DNA of 64,000 bases from Achromobacter pulmonis (GTDB taxonomy: Bacteria; Pseudomonadota; Gammaproteobacteria; Burkholderiales; Burkholderiaceae_B): positions 830,686 through 894,685 of the forward strand of contig NZ_POQS01000001.1 of the NCBI RefSeq assembly GCF_002885955.2, given 5' to 3'. A program made the position numbers and the translations under genes. The notes beneath the pieces were generated by a model. The model saw only the letters and a program-made list of their open reading frames with translations, did not search any database and was not told the origin of the DNA. This document shows positions 33,534 through 42,095 of the stretch, piece after piece. Position 1 is the first letter of the stretch. The number at the start of each line of letters is the position of its first letter.

Positions 33534-35264
33534 ATGCCCGACTGCAATCGCCATCCCGTCCCCGCCCTCGCCCCGCCTGCGCGCGCCGCCCTGCCTGCGG
33601 CCATGCTGCTGGCGGCCCTGCTTGCGTCCGCGGCGACCGCCGCCCCCGCCTGCGATCCGGTCGCGCTCGACGGCCGCTCGCTCACCTTGGCGCAGGTCGA
33701 ATCCGTGGCCCGGCGGGGCTGCGGCGTGACCCTGGCCGACGACGCCATGCTGCGGGCCCAGCGTTCGTACGACCTTCTGCTCGCGTATGCCCGGCTGGAA
33801 CGTCCCGTGTACGGCCTGAACCGCGGCGTCGGACTCAACAAGGACCAGACCATTTTCGAGGGCAGCGAGATTTCGGCCGAGGTCCGCAAGCTGTCGGAAC
33901 AGTTCAACCGCAACCTGCTGCGCTCGCACAGCGCCGCCTACGGCGCCGAATCGCCGCAGGACGTCACGCGCGCGGCGATGCTCATCCGGCTCAATACCGC
34001 CCTGTTCGGCGGTTCGGGCATGCAGCCGGCGGTGCTGCGCCAGTACGCCGAATTCATCAACCGCGGGATCACTCCCGTCATGTTCGGCGAAGGCTCGGTC
34101 GGGGAAGCGGACATCACGATCCTGCCGCAGATCGGACTGGCCATGACGGGCGAAGGCGAAGTCTATTATGGCGGCCGGCGCCTGCCCGCGGCCGAGGCGC
34201 TGCGCCAGGCCGGCCTGGAGCCGGTGCGGCCCTTCGGCAAGGACGCGCTGTCCATCGTCAGTTCGAACGCCTATGGCGCCGCCGTCGCATCGCTGGCGGC
34301 GCTGGACGCCGCCAGGCTGCTGACGCAGGCCGACACGGTCGCGGCGCTGTCGCTGGAAGGCCTGAACGGCAATCTCGCGCCGATACTGCCGGCCGCGCAG
34401 GCCCAGCGCCCCTACGGCGGGCAACTGCGCACGGCGCAGCACATGACGGCCATGCTGCAAGGCAGTTCTCTCTGGCAGCAGGACGCCCAGCGGCCGCTGC
34501 AGGACCCGCTGAGCTTTCGCACGGTGAGCCAGGCGCACGGCGCGGCGCGCGACATGCTGGACCTGCTGCAACGGCAGCTGCAGCTGCAGATCAACAGTTC
34601 CGACGACAATCCCACCGTGGCCCTGGACGCCCGCCCGCCCGAGACGGCGCAGCCCTACGAGCGCCAGTTCTACGTCACCGAAGGGCCCGTCCGCGGCGCC
34701 GTGCTGCCCAGCGCCGGATTCGATCCCAGCGGCTGGGCGCTGCCCCTGCAGGGCATGACGGTGGCCCTGTCCCAGGTGGCGCAATTGTCGACGCAACGCA
34801 CGCTCAGGCTGACGGACCCGGGCTTCACCGGCCTGCCGAGGTTTCTGAGCCCGGGCAACGGCGCGATCGGCTATGGCCCCATCCAGAAAACCGTCTCCTC
34901 GCTGGCGGCGGAGATCCGGACCCTGTCCATGCCGATGTCGACCGACGTGCAACCCCAGGCCGGAAACATCGAGGACGTGGGCACCAACGCGCCCGCCTCC
35001 GGACGCAGGCTGGCCGCCCAGGTCGACCGCATGACGACGCTGCTGGCGGTGGAGCTGATGCACGCCGCCCAGGCGGTGGACCTGCGCATTGCGAAACAGC
35101 CCGATTTCAAGACCGGTGCGGGCACCGGGGCCTTGTGGCGCGAGTTCCGCAAGCAGGTTCCTTACATGGCGGAGGACCGCCGCAACGACGTCGACATCGT
35201 GCGTGCCGCCGAATTCCTGGCGCGCGGCCGCAGCCAGGCCGAAGCAGGCGCGACCGCGCGGTGA
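33534..35264 (+). CDS. exported HAL/PAL-superfamily ammonia lyase lacking the MIO triad (ergothionase candidate)
   Basis: 576 residues; AGGAG lies 6 bases before ATG 33534. A signal peptide (hydrophobic core about residues 20-36, cut near ATAAP) predicts export. The superfamily fold is clear: VYGLNRGVG (Y93, matching HAL Tyr53), FRTVSQAHGAARD (the conserved Arg) and NSSDDNPTV. The loop that in histidase reads GSVGASGDLAP and makes the MIO electrophile is GSVGEADITILP, so the Ala-Ser-Gly triad is E191-A192-D193. It therefore cannot form MIO. That suits substrates with a good leaving group, such as trimethylamine from a histidine betaine. As I recall, ergothionases are such elimination enzymes; the assignment is inference from residues and neighbours. 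Confidence 0.85.
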   Translation: MPDCNRHPVPALAPPARAALPAAMLLAALLASAATAAPACDPVALDGRSLTLAQVESVARRGCGVTLADDAMLRAQRSYDLLLAYARLERPVYGLNRGVGLNKDQTIFEGSEISAEVRKLSEQFNRNLLRSHSAAYGAESPQDVTRAAMLIRLNTALFGGSGMQPAVLRQYAEFINRGITPVMFGEGSVGEADITILPQIGLAMTGEGEVYYGGRRLPAAEALRQAGLEPVRPFGKDALSIVSSNAYGAAVASLAALDAARLLTQADTVAALSLEGLNGNLAPILPAAQAQRPYGGQLRTAQHMTAMLQGSSLWQQDAQRPLQDPLSFRTVSQAHGAARDMLDLLQRQLQLQINSSDDNPTVALDARPPETAQPYERQFYVTEGPVRGAVLPSAGFDPSGWALPLQGMTVALSQVAQLSTQRTLRLTDPGFTGLPRFLSPGNGAIGYGPIQKTVSSLAAEIRTLSMPMSTDVQPQAGNIEDVGTNAPASGRRLAAQVDRMTTLLAVELMHAAQAVDLRIAKQPDFKTGAGTGALWREFRKQVPYMAEDRRNDVDIVRAAEFLARGRSQAEAGATAR

Positions 35265-35281
35265 AACGGGCGGCGCGCCGC

Positions 35282-35875
35282 CTAGGCCGCGACCGCCTCC
35301 TCCAGCATGTCGAGCCTGTCCTGCCCCCAGAACAGCTCGCCGCGATAGACGTAGGACGGCGACCCGAACACCCCGGCTGCCACCGCGGCATCGGTGTTGC
35401 GCCGATAGGCTGCCTCCGTTTCGGGCCGCGCCGCCGCCTCCAGCAGCGCCGCGGCGTCCAGGCCCTCGCGCTGCACGATGTCGCGTAGCGCGGCTGGGTC
35501 GGAAATATCCTGCTCGTCGCACCACTGCGCTTTCAGAACGGCCTTGTACAGGGCCGCCACCGGCAGGCCCGCGCTGTCGGCCGCGATGACGATGCGCGAG
35601 GCCAGGCTGGCGTCCGGGCACATGTGGGCCGGCTGCGGATTGACGTGGATGCCCAGCTTGCGGCACCAGCGCGCCAGTTCCGTCACGCGGTAGGCCTGGC
35701 GCTCTGGCGCGCGCCGGCCCAGCAATATGCCGCCGGTGCGGGCGTAGACCTCGGGCAGGTCTACCGGCAGGTAGCGGATCGCCGCCTGTCGCCTGGCCGC
35801 CAGCGCCTCCAGGCGGTCGGCGCCCAGGTATGCCCAGTCCGAATTCATCCAGAAGTAATAATCGATGGTCTTCAT
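35282..35875 (-). CDS. DsbA-fold protein, 2-hydroxychromene-2-carboxylate isomerase-like
   Basis: 197 residues from the ATG at 35873-35875, which overlaps the transporter stop (ATGA). The frame is open upstream only as antisense. The start IDYYFWMNSDWAYLG (Ser in the position of the HCCA isomerase active-site Ser), YLPVDLPEVY and the C-terminal GVFGSPSYVYRGELFWGQDRLDML are typical of this glutathione-dependent isomerase group. It may isomerise a ring-derived intermediate. It ends the leftward LysR/aldolase/transporter operon and is convergent with the ammonia-lyase homologue. Confidence 0.88.
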   Translation of the reverse strand: MKTIDYYFWMNSDWAYLGADRLEALAARRQAAIRYLPVDLPEVYARTGGILLGRRAPERQAYRVTELARWCRKLGIHVNPQPAHMCPDASLASRIVIAADSAGLPVAALYKAVLKAQWCDEQDISDPAALRDIVQREGLDAAALLEAAARPETEAAYRRNTDAAVAAGVFGSPSYVYRGELFWGQDRLDMLEEAVAA

Positions 35876-37206
35876 GGCGTCCTCAGGTCCGTGTGGGCCG
35901 GCACGCGCAGCACGGGCGCAGCGGCTTCGCTGCGCATGCGCCAGGCGCTGTACAGGGCGACCAGCCCCAGGAGCGCCAGATACCACACCACGTACTTGGG
36001 ATCGCCACCGCCTTTGGCCAGCAGCCAGGTCGCCACGATGGGCGCAAGCCCGCCGCCGATGGCGCCGGAGACCTGCACCGCCAGCGAAATTCCCGTATAG
36101 CGCACATGGGCCGGGAACTGGCTGGAAAACAGTGTGCCCTCCGGCCCGTACAGGCAGGCATACACCAGGCCGATCGCCAGGCACACCGCCGCGATGATCC
36201 AGCCAGTCTCACGGCTGCCCAGCCACAGGAAGAACAGCGGCGCGCACACCAGGATGCCGATGGTGCCGGCCATGAACACCCACTTGTGACCGATGCGGTC
36301 GCCCAGCATGCCGAACAGCGGCATGGTGATGAGCGCCAGCGCCGCGCCCCAGATGGTGGCGTCCAGCATCACCGAGCGGGGGATGCCCAGCGTGCCGGTC
36401 GCGTAGGCCAGGGAAAACGTCACCACGGTATAGAACCAGGTCACTTCCGCCAGCCTCGCGCCCACCACCACCAGCAGCGCGCGGCGATGGTTTTTCAGCA
36501 CCTCGGCCACCGGCACTTCGACCTTGGCGCCCTTGTCGCGCATCTGCTCGAAGTCCGGCGATTCGGCCACCTTGACGCGGATGAACCAGCCCACCAGCAG
36601 CAGCACCACGCTGGCCAGAAACGGCAAGCGCCAGCCCCAGGCCAGCATGTCGGCCTCGGGCAGGGACGCGACCGCCCCCATCGCCAGTGACGACAGGATC
36701 AGGCCCGGCGCCACGCCGGCCTGCGGCAGGCTGCCGAAGAAGCCCTTTTTGCCATTGGGAGCGTGCTCTACCGCCATCAGCACCGCCCCGCCCCATTCGC
36801 CGCCCACCGCGATGCCTTGCAGAAAACGCATCAGCACCAGCAGCACCGCGGCCCAGTAGCCGATCTGCTCGTAGGATGGAATCAGTCCGATCAGTATCGT
36901 GGGCACGCCCATCAGCAGCAGCGTGATCAGCAGCATGGACTTGCGGCCTATCTTGTCGCCGTAGTGGCCGAAGATCACGCCGCCCAGCGGCCGCGCGAAA
37001 AAACCCACCGAATAGGTGGCGAACGCCGCCAGCGTACCGGTCAGCGGATCGAAGGCCGGAAAGAAGATCTTGTTGAAGATCAGCGCCGCGGCCGTGCCAT
37101 AAAGAAAAAAGTCGTACCACTCGATCGTGGTGCCCATCATGCTGGCCAGTCCGGCCGTCACGTATTCGCGGCGCGAGCGCGCAGCCGCAGGCTTGGTCGT
37201 CATCAT
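35872..37206 (-). CDS. MFS transporter, MHS family
   Basis: 444 residues from the first of two adjacent ATGs (37204-37206) with GGGGAG upstream. The MHS signature GTTIEWYDFFLYGTAAALIF is near residues 24-43, then GDKIGRKSML, with twelve membrane segments. It probably imports the carboxylic acid handled by the aldolase and isomerase encoded beside it. It overlaps the isomerase gene by 4 bases. Confidence 0.92.
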   Translation of the reverse strand: MMTTKPAAARSRREYVTAGLASMMGTTIEWYDFFLYGTAAALIFNKIFFPAFDPLTGTLAAFATYSVGFFARPLGGVIFGHYGDKIGRKSMLLITLLLMGVPTILIGLIPSYEQIGYWAAVLLVLMRFLQGIAVGGEWGGAVLMAVEHAPNGKKGFFGSLPQAGVAPGLILSSLAMGAVASLPEADMLAWGWRLPFLASVVLLLVGWFIRVKVAESPDFEQMRDKGAKVEVPVAEVLKNHRRALLVVVGARLAEVTWFYTVVTFSLAYATGTLGIPRSVMLDATIWGAALALITMPLFGMLGDRIGHKWVFMAGTIGILVCAPLFFLWLGSRETGWIIAAVCLAIGLVYACLYGPEGTLFSSQFPAHVRYTGISLAVQVSGAIGGGLAPIVATWLLAKGGGDPKYVVWYLALLGLVALYSAWRMRSEAAAPVLRVPAHTDLRTP

Positions 37207-37252
37207 GTCGTGACTCCCCGAAAAGTGTCTGGAGGAATGCCGCGCAGCGGCG

Positions 37253-38038
37253 TCAGGCGGCCGGCAGCGGCAGGGGCGCGACGCCATGCGTCTGCCGGGC
37301 CCAGTAGTTGAACGTCGCGTTGACGATCGAGGGCTTGAGCAGGTAGTCGTGCGCTTCGCGCGCCAGCGCATCGTCCACGGGCGTGAGCGGGCCGAACGCC
37401 TGGGCGCGGATCTGCATGCGGGCGGCGCGTTCGAGGTACACCGACAGGTAGGTCGCCTCTTCGCAGGACTGGCCCGCCGTCAGATAGCCATGGTGGGCCA
37501 GGATGATGGCCCGCTTGGCGCCCAGCGCCTGGGAGATGATGACGCCCTCCTGGTCTGCGATCGGCACGCCCGGCCATTCGCCCAGAAAGGCGCAATCGTC
37601 ATGCAGCGGCGTCATGTCCATCTGGGCGACCACCAGCGGCTGGCGGGCCGCCGCCAGCGCCGAGGCCCAGGGCGAATGCGTGTGGATGATCGACTGCACG
37701 TCGGGCCGGGCCTCGTAGACCCACAGGTGAAAACGCGTGGCCGGATTGGCCATGCCCTCGCCCGTCAGCGTGTGCAGGTCGCGGTCGACCTCGATGAAAT
37801 CGGCCGGCGTGGCTTCATCGAAGCCCAGGCCGAAGCGCAGCGTCCAATAGGCGCCGGGCCGCTGCGAGCGCATGCTGATCTGCCCGGCCAGGCCGGCCTC
37901 CTGCTCGGTCATGGCCAGGATGCGACAGGCGTAGGCCATGGTCTCCTGGATGCTGCGCGGCACGGCATGCAGATGGCGCGCCATTTCCTGCGTGGCGCGG
38001 GTGTCGAAGTAGGATTTTTCCCTTAACGCGGTATTCAT
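37253..38038 (-). CDS. class II aldolase/adducin-family protein
   Basis: 261 residues from the ATG at 38036-38038. Intact zinc motif HTHS (SIIHTHSPWASAL) near residue 110 and LAHHGYLTAG near 172, followed by the helix EEATYLSVYLERAARMQ. Members cleave or epimerise hydroxy-acids or decarboxylate ring acids; the substrate is unknown. It is the first enzyme gene of the operon driven from the LysR side. Confidence 0.9.
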   Translation of the reverse strand: MNTALREKSYFDTRATQEMARHLHAVPRSIQETMAYACRILAMTEQEAGLAGQISMRSQRPGAYWTLRFGLGFDEATPADFIEVDRDLHTLTGEGMANPATRFHLWVYEARPDVQSIIHTHSPWASALAAARQPLVVAQMDMTPLHDDCAFLGEWPGVPIADQEGVIISQALGAKRAIILAHHGYLTAGQSCEEATYLSVYLERAARMQIRAQAFGPLTPVDDALAREAHDYLLKPSIVNATFNYWARQTHGVAPLPLPAA

Positions 38039-38166
38039 GTCTTCCCCTGTTATGCCTGCGGCGCACGGCGCGCGCAGTACCGACAGTATGGAAACCACGG
38101 CGCAATCCAGCCATGCAGCCAGGGTCATAGCTGCTATTCGGCGCGCCGCCCGAGGCGGCCGCCGGG

Positions 38167-39042
38167 CTATTGCAGGGCGATGCGGACGGCGCTGGCCAAC
38201 AGGTCGCTCACCAGAGGCAAAGGCTGGCGGCGCGCAAGCGTGATGGCGACCACGCGCCGCCGCAGGATCGGGCTGTGGATGCGAACCTTGCGCAGGCCGT
38301 AGTCGTTGAGCAGCTTGTCGGGGATGCGCGAAGGCAGGATACAGGCGCCCACCCCGGAAGACACCAGCTTGAGCATGGCGTCTATGGTCTCGGCCTCGGC
38401 GACGAACTCGGGCTCCAGCCCGGCGCTGTGGATCATCTTGCGCAGGGCGTAATGCGGCGGAAAACCGACCAGCCGCAGGCTCATGCCGGCCAGGTCCGCG
38501 TTGTCCACCAACGGCTGGCCGCCCTGCACGATCAGGCACATATCGTCGTCGAACAGCGTGGTCGAGGCCAGGTTGTCCGAGGCGACCGCCGAATCGTAGA
38601 CGAAGCCCACGTCCGCCTTGCCGCTTTCCACCAGCGCCACCACCTCGGGCGAACTGCGGCCCATGACGGAAAGATTCACGTGATCATGCCTGCTGACGAA
38701 ACTGGCCACCACCTCGGCCATGAAGTAATAGCTCAGCGTATGCACCGTGGCCAGACGGACCGTCCCCTGGGTGACGCCCTCGCGCTGGCGCACCGCCTCC
38801 AGCGTACGGTCGATGCTGCGGTAGGCCGGCGATATGCCGTCCAACAGGCGGGCCCCGGCCTCGGTCAGTTCCACCCCGCGCCCGGTGCGCGTGAACAGCG
38901 GCTTGCCCACGTGCGCTTCCAGCGCGGCCAGTTGCCGGCTGAGTCCGGACTGCGTCTGATCCAGCTCCTCCGCCGCCCGCGACAGCGATTTCAATTCGGC
39001 TATCCGCAGGAAATAGCGCAACTGCCGGTCCGGTGTGTCCAT
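38167..39042 (-). CDS. LysR-family transcriptional regulator
   Basis: 291 residues from the ATG at 39040-39042; the frame opens at 39102, but the usual LysR start is a few residues before RQLRYFLRIAELKSLSRAAEELDQTQSGLSRQL (residues about 6-38). The effector domain follows. It lies directly upstream of the aldolase/transporter/isomerase genes on the same strand and is their likely activator; the 128-base gap at 38039-38166 would hold their promoter. A divergent Nudix gene starts at 39220. Confidence 0.92.
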   Translation of the reverse strand: MDTPDRQLRYFLRIAELKSLSRAAEELDQTQSGLSRQLAALEAHVGKPLFTRTGRGVELTEAGARLLDGISPAYRSIDRTLEAVRQREGVTQGTVRLATVHTLSYYFMAEVVASFVSRHDHVNLSVMGRSSPEVVALVESGKADVGFVYDSAVASDNLASTTLFDDDMCLIVQGGQPLVDNADLAGMSLRLVGFPPHYALRKMIHSAGLEPEFVAEAETIDAMLKLVSSGVGACILPSRIPDKLLNDYGLRKVRIHSPILRRRVVAITLARRQPLPLVSDLLASAVRIALQ

Positions 39043-39219
39043 GCTGCAAGCCCCTGTTGTCGATCGCATGCGCTCGTGGCGGCGCGTGGCGACAGTGTGC
39101 ACCAGGAATCGAGGCCGGCACCACGGGGATTTGCGCTACTGTCATATGATGAACGGGTCAACACGACAGGCAGGTCCGCCGCGGCGTATCCCGGCCCGGC
39201 GCTCAAATAACACTCCGCA

Positions 39220-39654
39220 ATGACCACACATCCCATTCCCGCCACGATCGCGGCCGTGGTGCGCGACGGCCAGGTGCTGCTGGTACGCCGCGCCAATCCT
39301 CCCGATGCGGGCCGCTGGGCGTTTCCCGGCGGCAAGATCGAGGCCGGCGAGCGCATCGAGGACGCCGCCGCGCGCGAACTGCTGGAGGAAACCGGTGTGC
39401 GCGCCGAGCCGGTGCAGGTGTTCGACGCGGTGGACGTGTTCGATCGCGACGAGTCGGGCGCGCTGCGCCGCCATTTCATCCTGATCGCGGTGCTGTGCCG
39501 CTGGCGGTCGGGCGAGCCCGTCGCCGGCGACGACGCCAGCGAGGCCCGCTGGGTGCCGCTGCACGAGCTGGAACGGCATACGCTGGCCACCAGCCTGGGC
39601 GTGGCGGAACTGGCGCGGCGGGCCGCGGCGCTGACCGCGGCGGGCAGCGCCTGA
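39220..39654 (+). CDS. Nudix hydrolase
   Basis: 144 residues with an exact Nudix box: GGKIEAGERIEDAAARELLEETGV near residues 39-62 (the pattern Gx5Ex7REUxEExGU). It hydrolyses a nucleoside diphosphate linked to another group, such as ADP-ribose, NADH or a damaged nucleotide. The divergent position beside LysR is no guide to function; the sequence resembles the ADP-ribose pyrophosphatase/MutT-like group. Confidence 0.92.
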   Translation: MTTHPIPATIAAVVRDGQVLLVRRANPPDAGRWAFPGGKIEAGERIEDAAARELLEETGVRAEPVQVFDAVDVFDRDESGALRRHFILIAVLCRWRSGEPVAGDDASEARWVPLHELERHTLATSLGVAELARRAAALTAAGSA

Positions 39655-39661
39655 GGCGCGC

Positions 39662-40549
39662 TCATCGGGCGCCCGATTCCCGCAGCCAGTCGCGAAACGC
39701 GCGCGCCTTGTCCGGCAGCGCGGCCCTGCCCGGCCAGACCAGGTAGTACGCAAACTCTTCCAGCCTGGCCTGGTCCGCCAGTTGCACGAGGCGGCCCGAG
39801 GCCAGTTCGTCGGCCACCATCGCGGCCGGCAACAGGCCCGCGCCCTGCCCCGCGGCGACCGCTTTCAGGAGCAGGCCGCCGTCGTCGAAGGCCGGACCTC
39901 TCGGCATGCCCGCGTCTTCGACGCCCTGGGCCGCGAACCATAGCTGCCAGCCGCTGCGCGCCTGATCGTGCACGCGCGGCCAGTCCAGCAGGTCGCGCGC
40001 GCTGCGCGGCATGCCCAGGGTGGCGACGAGTCCGGCCGCGGCCACGGGCACGACCGCCACGGTCAACAGGTGTTCGCTCTGCAAGCCCGGATAGCGGCCC
40101 AGTCCGTGGCGGATCGCGATGTCCGCGCCGTCGCGACCGAACGCCGCCAGGGCGTTGCCCGTGACGATCTGCAAATCGATTTCGGGATGGCGGGCATGGA
40201 AATCGGCCAGCCGCGGGATCAGCCAGGCCGAGGCGAAGAACGCGGTGGTGCCGACCACGAGAACGCGGCTGGCCGGCGGCGAGGCGACGCGCGCCGAGGC
40301 CGCGAGTATCTGGCGGAAGGCGTTGCGCACCGGTGGCAGGAAATCGCGGCCCGCGTCGGTGAGCTGGATGCGGCGGTTCATGCGCAGAAACAGCGCCACG
40401 CCCAGATGCTGCTCTAGCGTCTTGACCATCTGGCTGACCGCGCCGGGCGTCACGCACAGTTCCTCGGCCGCGGCCTTTACCGACAGGTGGCGGGCCGCGG
40501 CCTCGAAGGCGCGCAAAGCGTTTAGCGGAGGCAATCTGGATGGCGACAC
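39662..40549 (-). CDS. LysR-family regulator, GcvA type
   Basis: 295 residues from a GTG at 40547-40549 (VSPSRLPPLNALRAFEAAARHLSVKAAAEEL). This is where GcvA-like regulators normally begin and it leaves a 109-base promoter gap to the divergent amidase gene. The frame is open to 40642, with ATG codons at 40588 and 40579 as alternatives, but none has a clear ribosome binding site. The substrate-binding domain is complete. It probably controls the amidase/MFS pair. Confidence 0.9.
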   Translation of the reverse strand: MSPSRLPPLNALRAFEAAARHLSVKAAAEELCVTPGAVSQMVKTLEQHLGVALFLRMNRRIQLTDAGRDFLPPVRNAFRQILAASARVASPPASRVLVVGTTAFFASAWLIPRLADFHARHPEIDLQIVTGNALAAFGRDGADIAIRHGLGRYPGLQSEHLLTVAVVPVAAAGLVATLGMPRSARDLLDWPRVHDQARSGWQLWFAAQGVEDAGMPRGPAFDDGGLLLKAVAAGQGAGLLPAAMVADELASGRLVQLADQARLEEFAYYLVWPGRAALPDKARAFRDWLRESGAR

Positions 40550-40658
40550 AATGTTTAGTTTTTCTAATGCGAAAAGCATAGAAATCATGGCTTGTACGGG
40601 CTTGTTTCCAGGGATTAACTTGCAGTCCTTGCCCTTGTACACGTTAGATCAAGCATAG

Positions 40659-42095
40659 ATGAACTCCCTACCAGCCATCAAACCGGGCGCTGCCCTCCAT
40701 TATCTGGAACTGACCGAGCTGGCCGCGCTGATCTGGTCGGGCGAGGCGTCGCCGGTCGAGGTCACGCGCGCCCAATTGCAGCGAATCGAAAAACTGGACG
40801 GCGTCTTGCGCAGCTATGCCCGCGTTACGGCGGCGTCGGCGCTGCGCGAGGCCGAGGCGGCCGAGGCCGAGATCCGCGCCGGCCGCTATCGCGGTCCGCT
40901 GCACGGCGTGCCCATCGCGTTGAAGGATCTGTTCCGGCGCAAAGGCGTGCCGACGGCCGCCGGCGGCGTGCTTCACCGTGACAAGCCGGCGGACTACGAC
41001 GCTACCGTGACGCGCCGGCTGCGCGAGGCGGGCGCGGTGCTGCTGGGACAGTTGCAGATGACCGAGGGCGCCTATTCGGATCACCATCCCGACATCGCGC
41101 CGCCGCGCAACCCATGGAACGCCGCCTACTGGACCGGGATCTCGTCCAGCGGATCGGCGGTGGCGACGGCGGCGGGCCTGTGTTTCGGCGCGACGGCCTC
41201 GGACACCGGCGGCTCGATCCGCTGGCCGAGCGCCGCCGCCGGGCTGACGGGCATCAAGCCGACCTGGGGCCGCGTCAGCCGCCACGGCGCCATCGAACTG
41301 GCGCCGTCGCTGGATCACATGGGCGTCATGGCCCGCAGCGCGCGCGACGCCGCGGTGCTGCTGCAGGCTATCGCCGGCCCCGACCCGCTGGACCCGACCG
41401 CGTTGCAGGCGCCCGTGCCGCCTTACGCCCGGCTGGCCGGGGAGCCGGCGCAAGGACTGCGGATCGGCATCGACGCGGACTGGAACGGCGACGGCGCGGA
41501 CGCGCAGACGCTGGCCATGACGGCCGCCGCGGCGCAGGTGTTCCAGGAACTGGGCGCGACGCTGGTGCCGCTGCGCTTTCCGGCCGCCGACGCGGAACAG
41601 GCCGTACGCGATTGGGCGCCGAACTGCGCGGTGGAAGCGGCCGTGGCGCACGCGTCCAGCTATCCCGCGCGCAGCGCCGACTACGGCCCGGTCCTGGCGT
41701 CCGTGCTGGACGCGGGGCTGGCGCTGTCCGGCACGGACTACCAGCGCATCCTGCTGCGGCGCATGGCCTTGCGCGGCAAGGTGGACGCTTTGTTCGGCGG
41801 CGTCGATGCGCTGCTGACGCCGGTGCAGCCGATGGCCCCGCTGACGCTGGCCACCGTCAGCACGCTGGGCCGCCAGCCAGGGCTGGTGGCCGCGTTGCAG
41901 CGCTATACCTGCGTGTTCGACATGACCGGCCATCCCTGCCTGACGCTGCCCGCCGGACTGTGCGAAGCAGGCATGCCCATGGGCGTGCAGCTCGTGGCGG
42001 CTCATTTGAACGAGGCCTCGCTGTTGCGCCTGGGCGCCGCCTTCCAGGCGGCGACGCGCTGGCACCTGAGCCGCCCGCGGGAGTACGCCGAATGA
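40659..42095 (+). CDS. amidase-signature hydrolase
   Basis: 478 residues with the Ser-cisSer-Lys triad of the amidase signature family: Lys in VPIALKDLF (near residue 89), cis-Ser in GISSSGSAVATA, and nucleophile Ser in SDTGGSIRWPSAA. It hydrolyses an amide to acid and ammonia in the cytosol. It is divergent from a GcvA-type LysR gene and overlaps an MFS gene by 4 bases (ATGA), so it probably acts on the compound that transporter carries. Confidence 0.92.
   Translation: MNSLPAIKPGAALHYLELTELAALIWSGEASPVEVTRAQLQRIEKLDGVLRSYARVTAASALREAEAAEAEIRAGRYRGPLHGVPIALKDLFRRKGVPTAAGGVLHRDKPADYDATVTRRLREAGAVLLGQLQMTEGAYSDHHPDIAPPRNPWNAAYWTGISSSGSAVATAAGLCFGATASDTGGSIRWPSAAAGLTGIKPTWGRVSRHGAIELAPSLDHMGVMARSARDAAVLLQAIAGPDPLDPTALQAPVPPYARLAGEPAQGLRIGIDADWNGDGADAQTLAMTAAAAQVFQELGATLVPLRFPAADAEQAVRDWAPNCAVEAAVAHASSYPARSADYGPVLASVLDAGLALSGTDYQRILLRRMALRGKVDALFGGVDALLTPVQPMAPLTLATVSTLGRQPGLVAALQRYTCVFDMTGHPCLTLPAGLCEAGMPMGVQLVAAHLNEASLLRLGAAFQAATRWHLSRPREYAE

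Noticed and set aside
25703-35264. Reading the region as an ordinary histidine utilisation (hut) operon
   Set aside because: There is no MIO-competent histidase, no imidazolonepropionase and no formiminoglutamate enzyme; the lyase homologue lacks Ala-Ser-Gly, and DUF917 plus hydantoinase-like genes are present instead.
32253-35666. An 1137-codon minus-strand frame opposite the hydrolase and ammonia-lyase genes
   Set aside because: Low-complexity translation without motifs; the plus-strand genes have signal peptides, catalytic motifs and ribosome sites.
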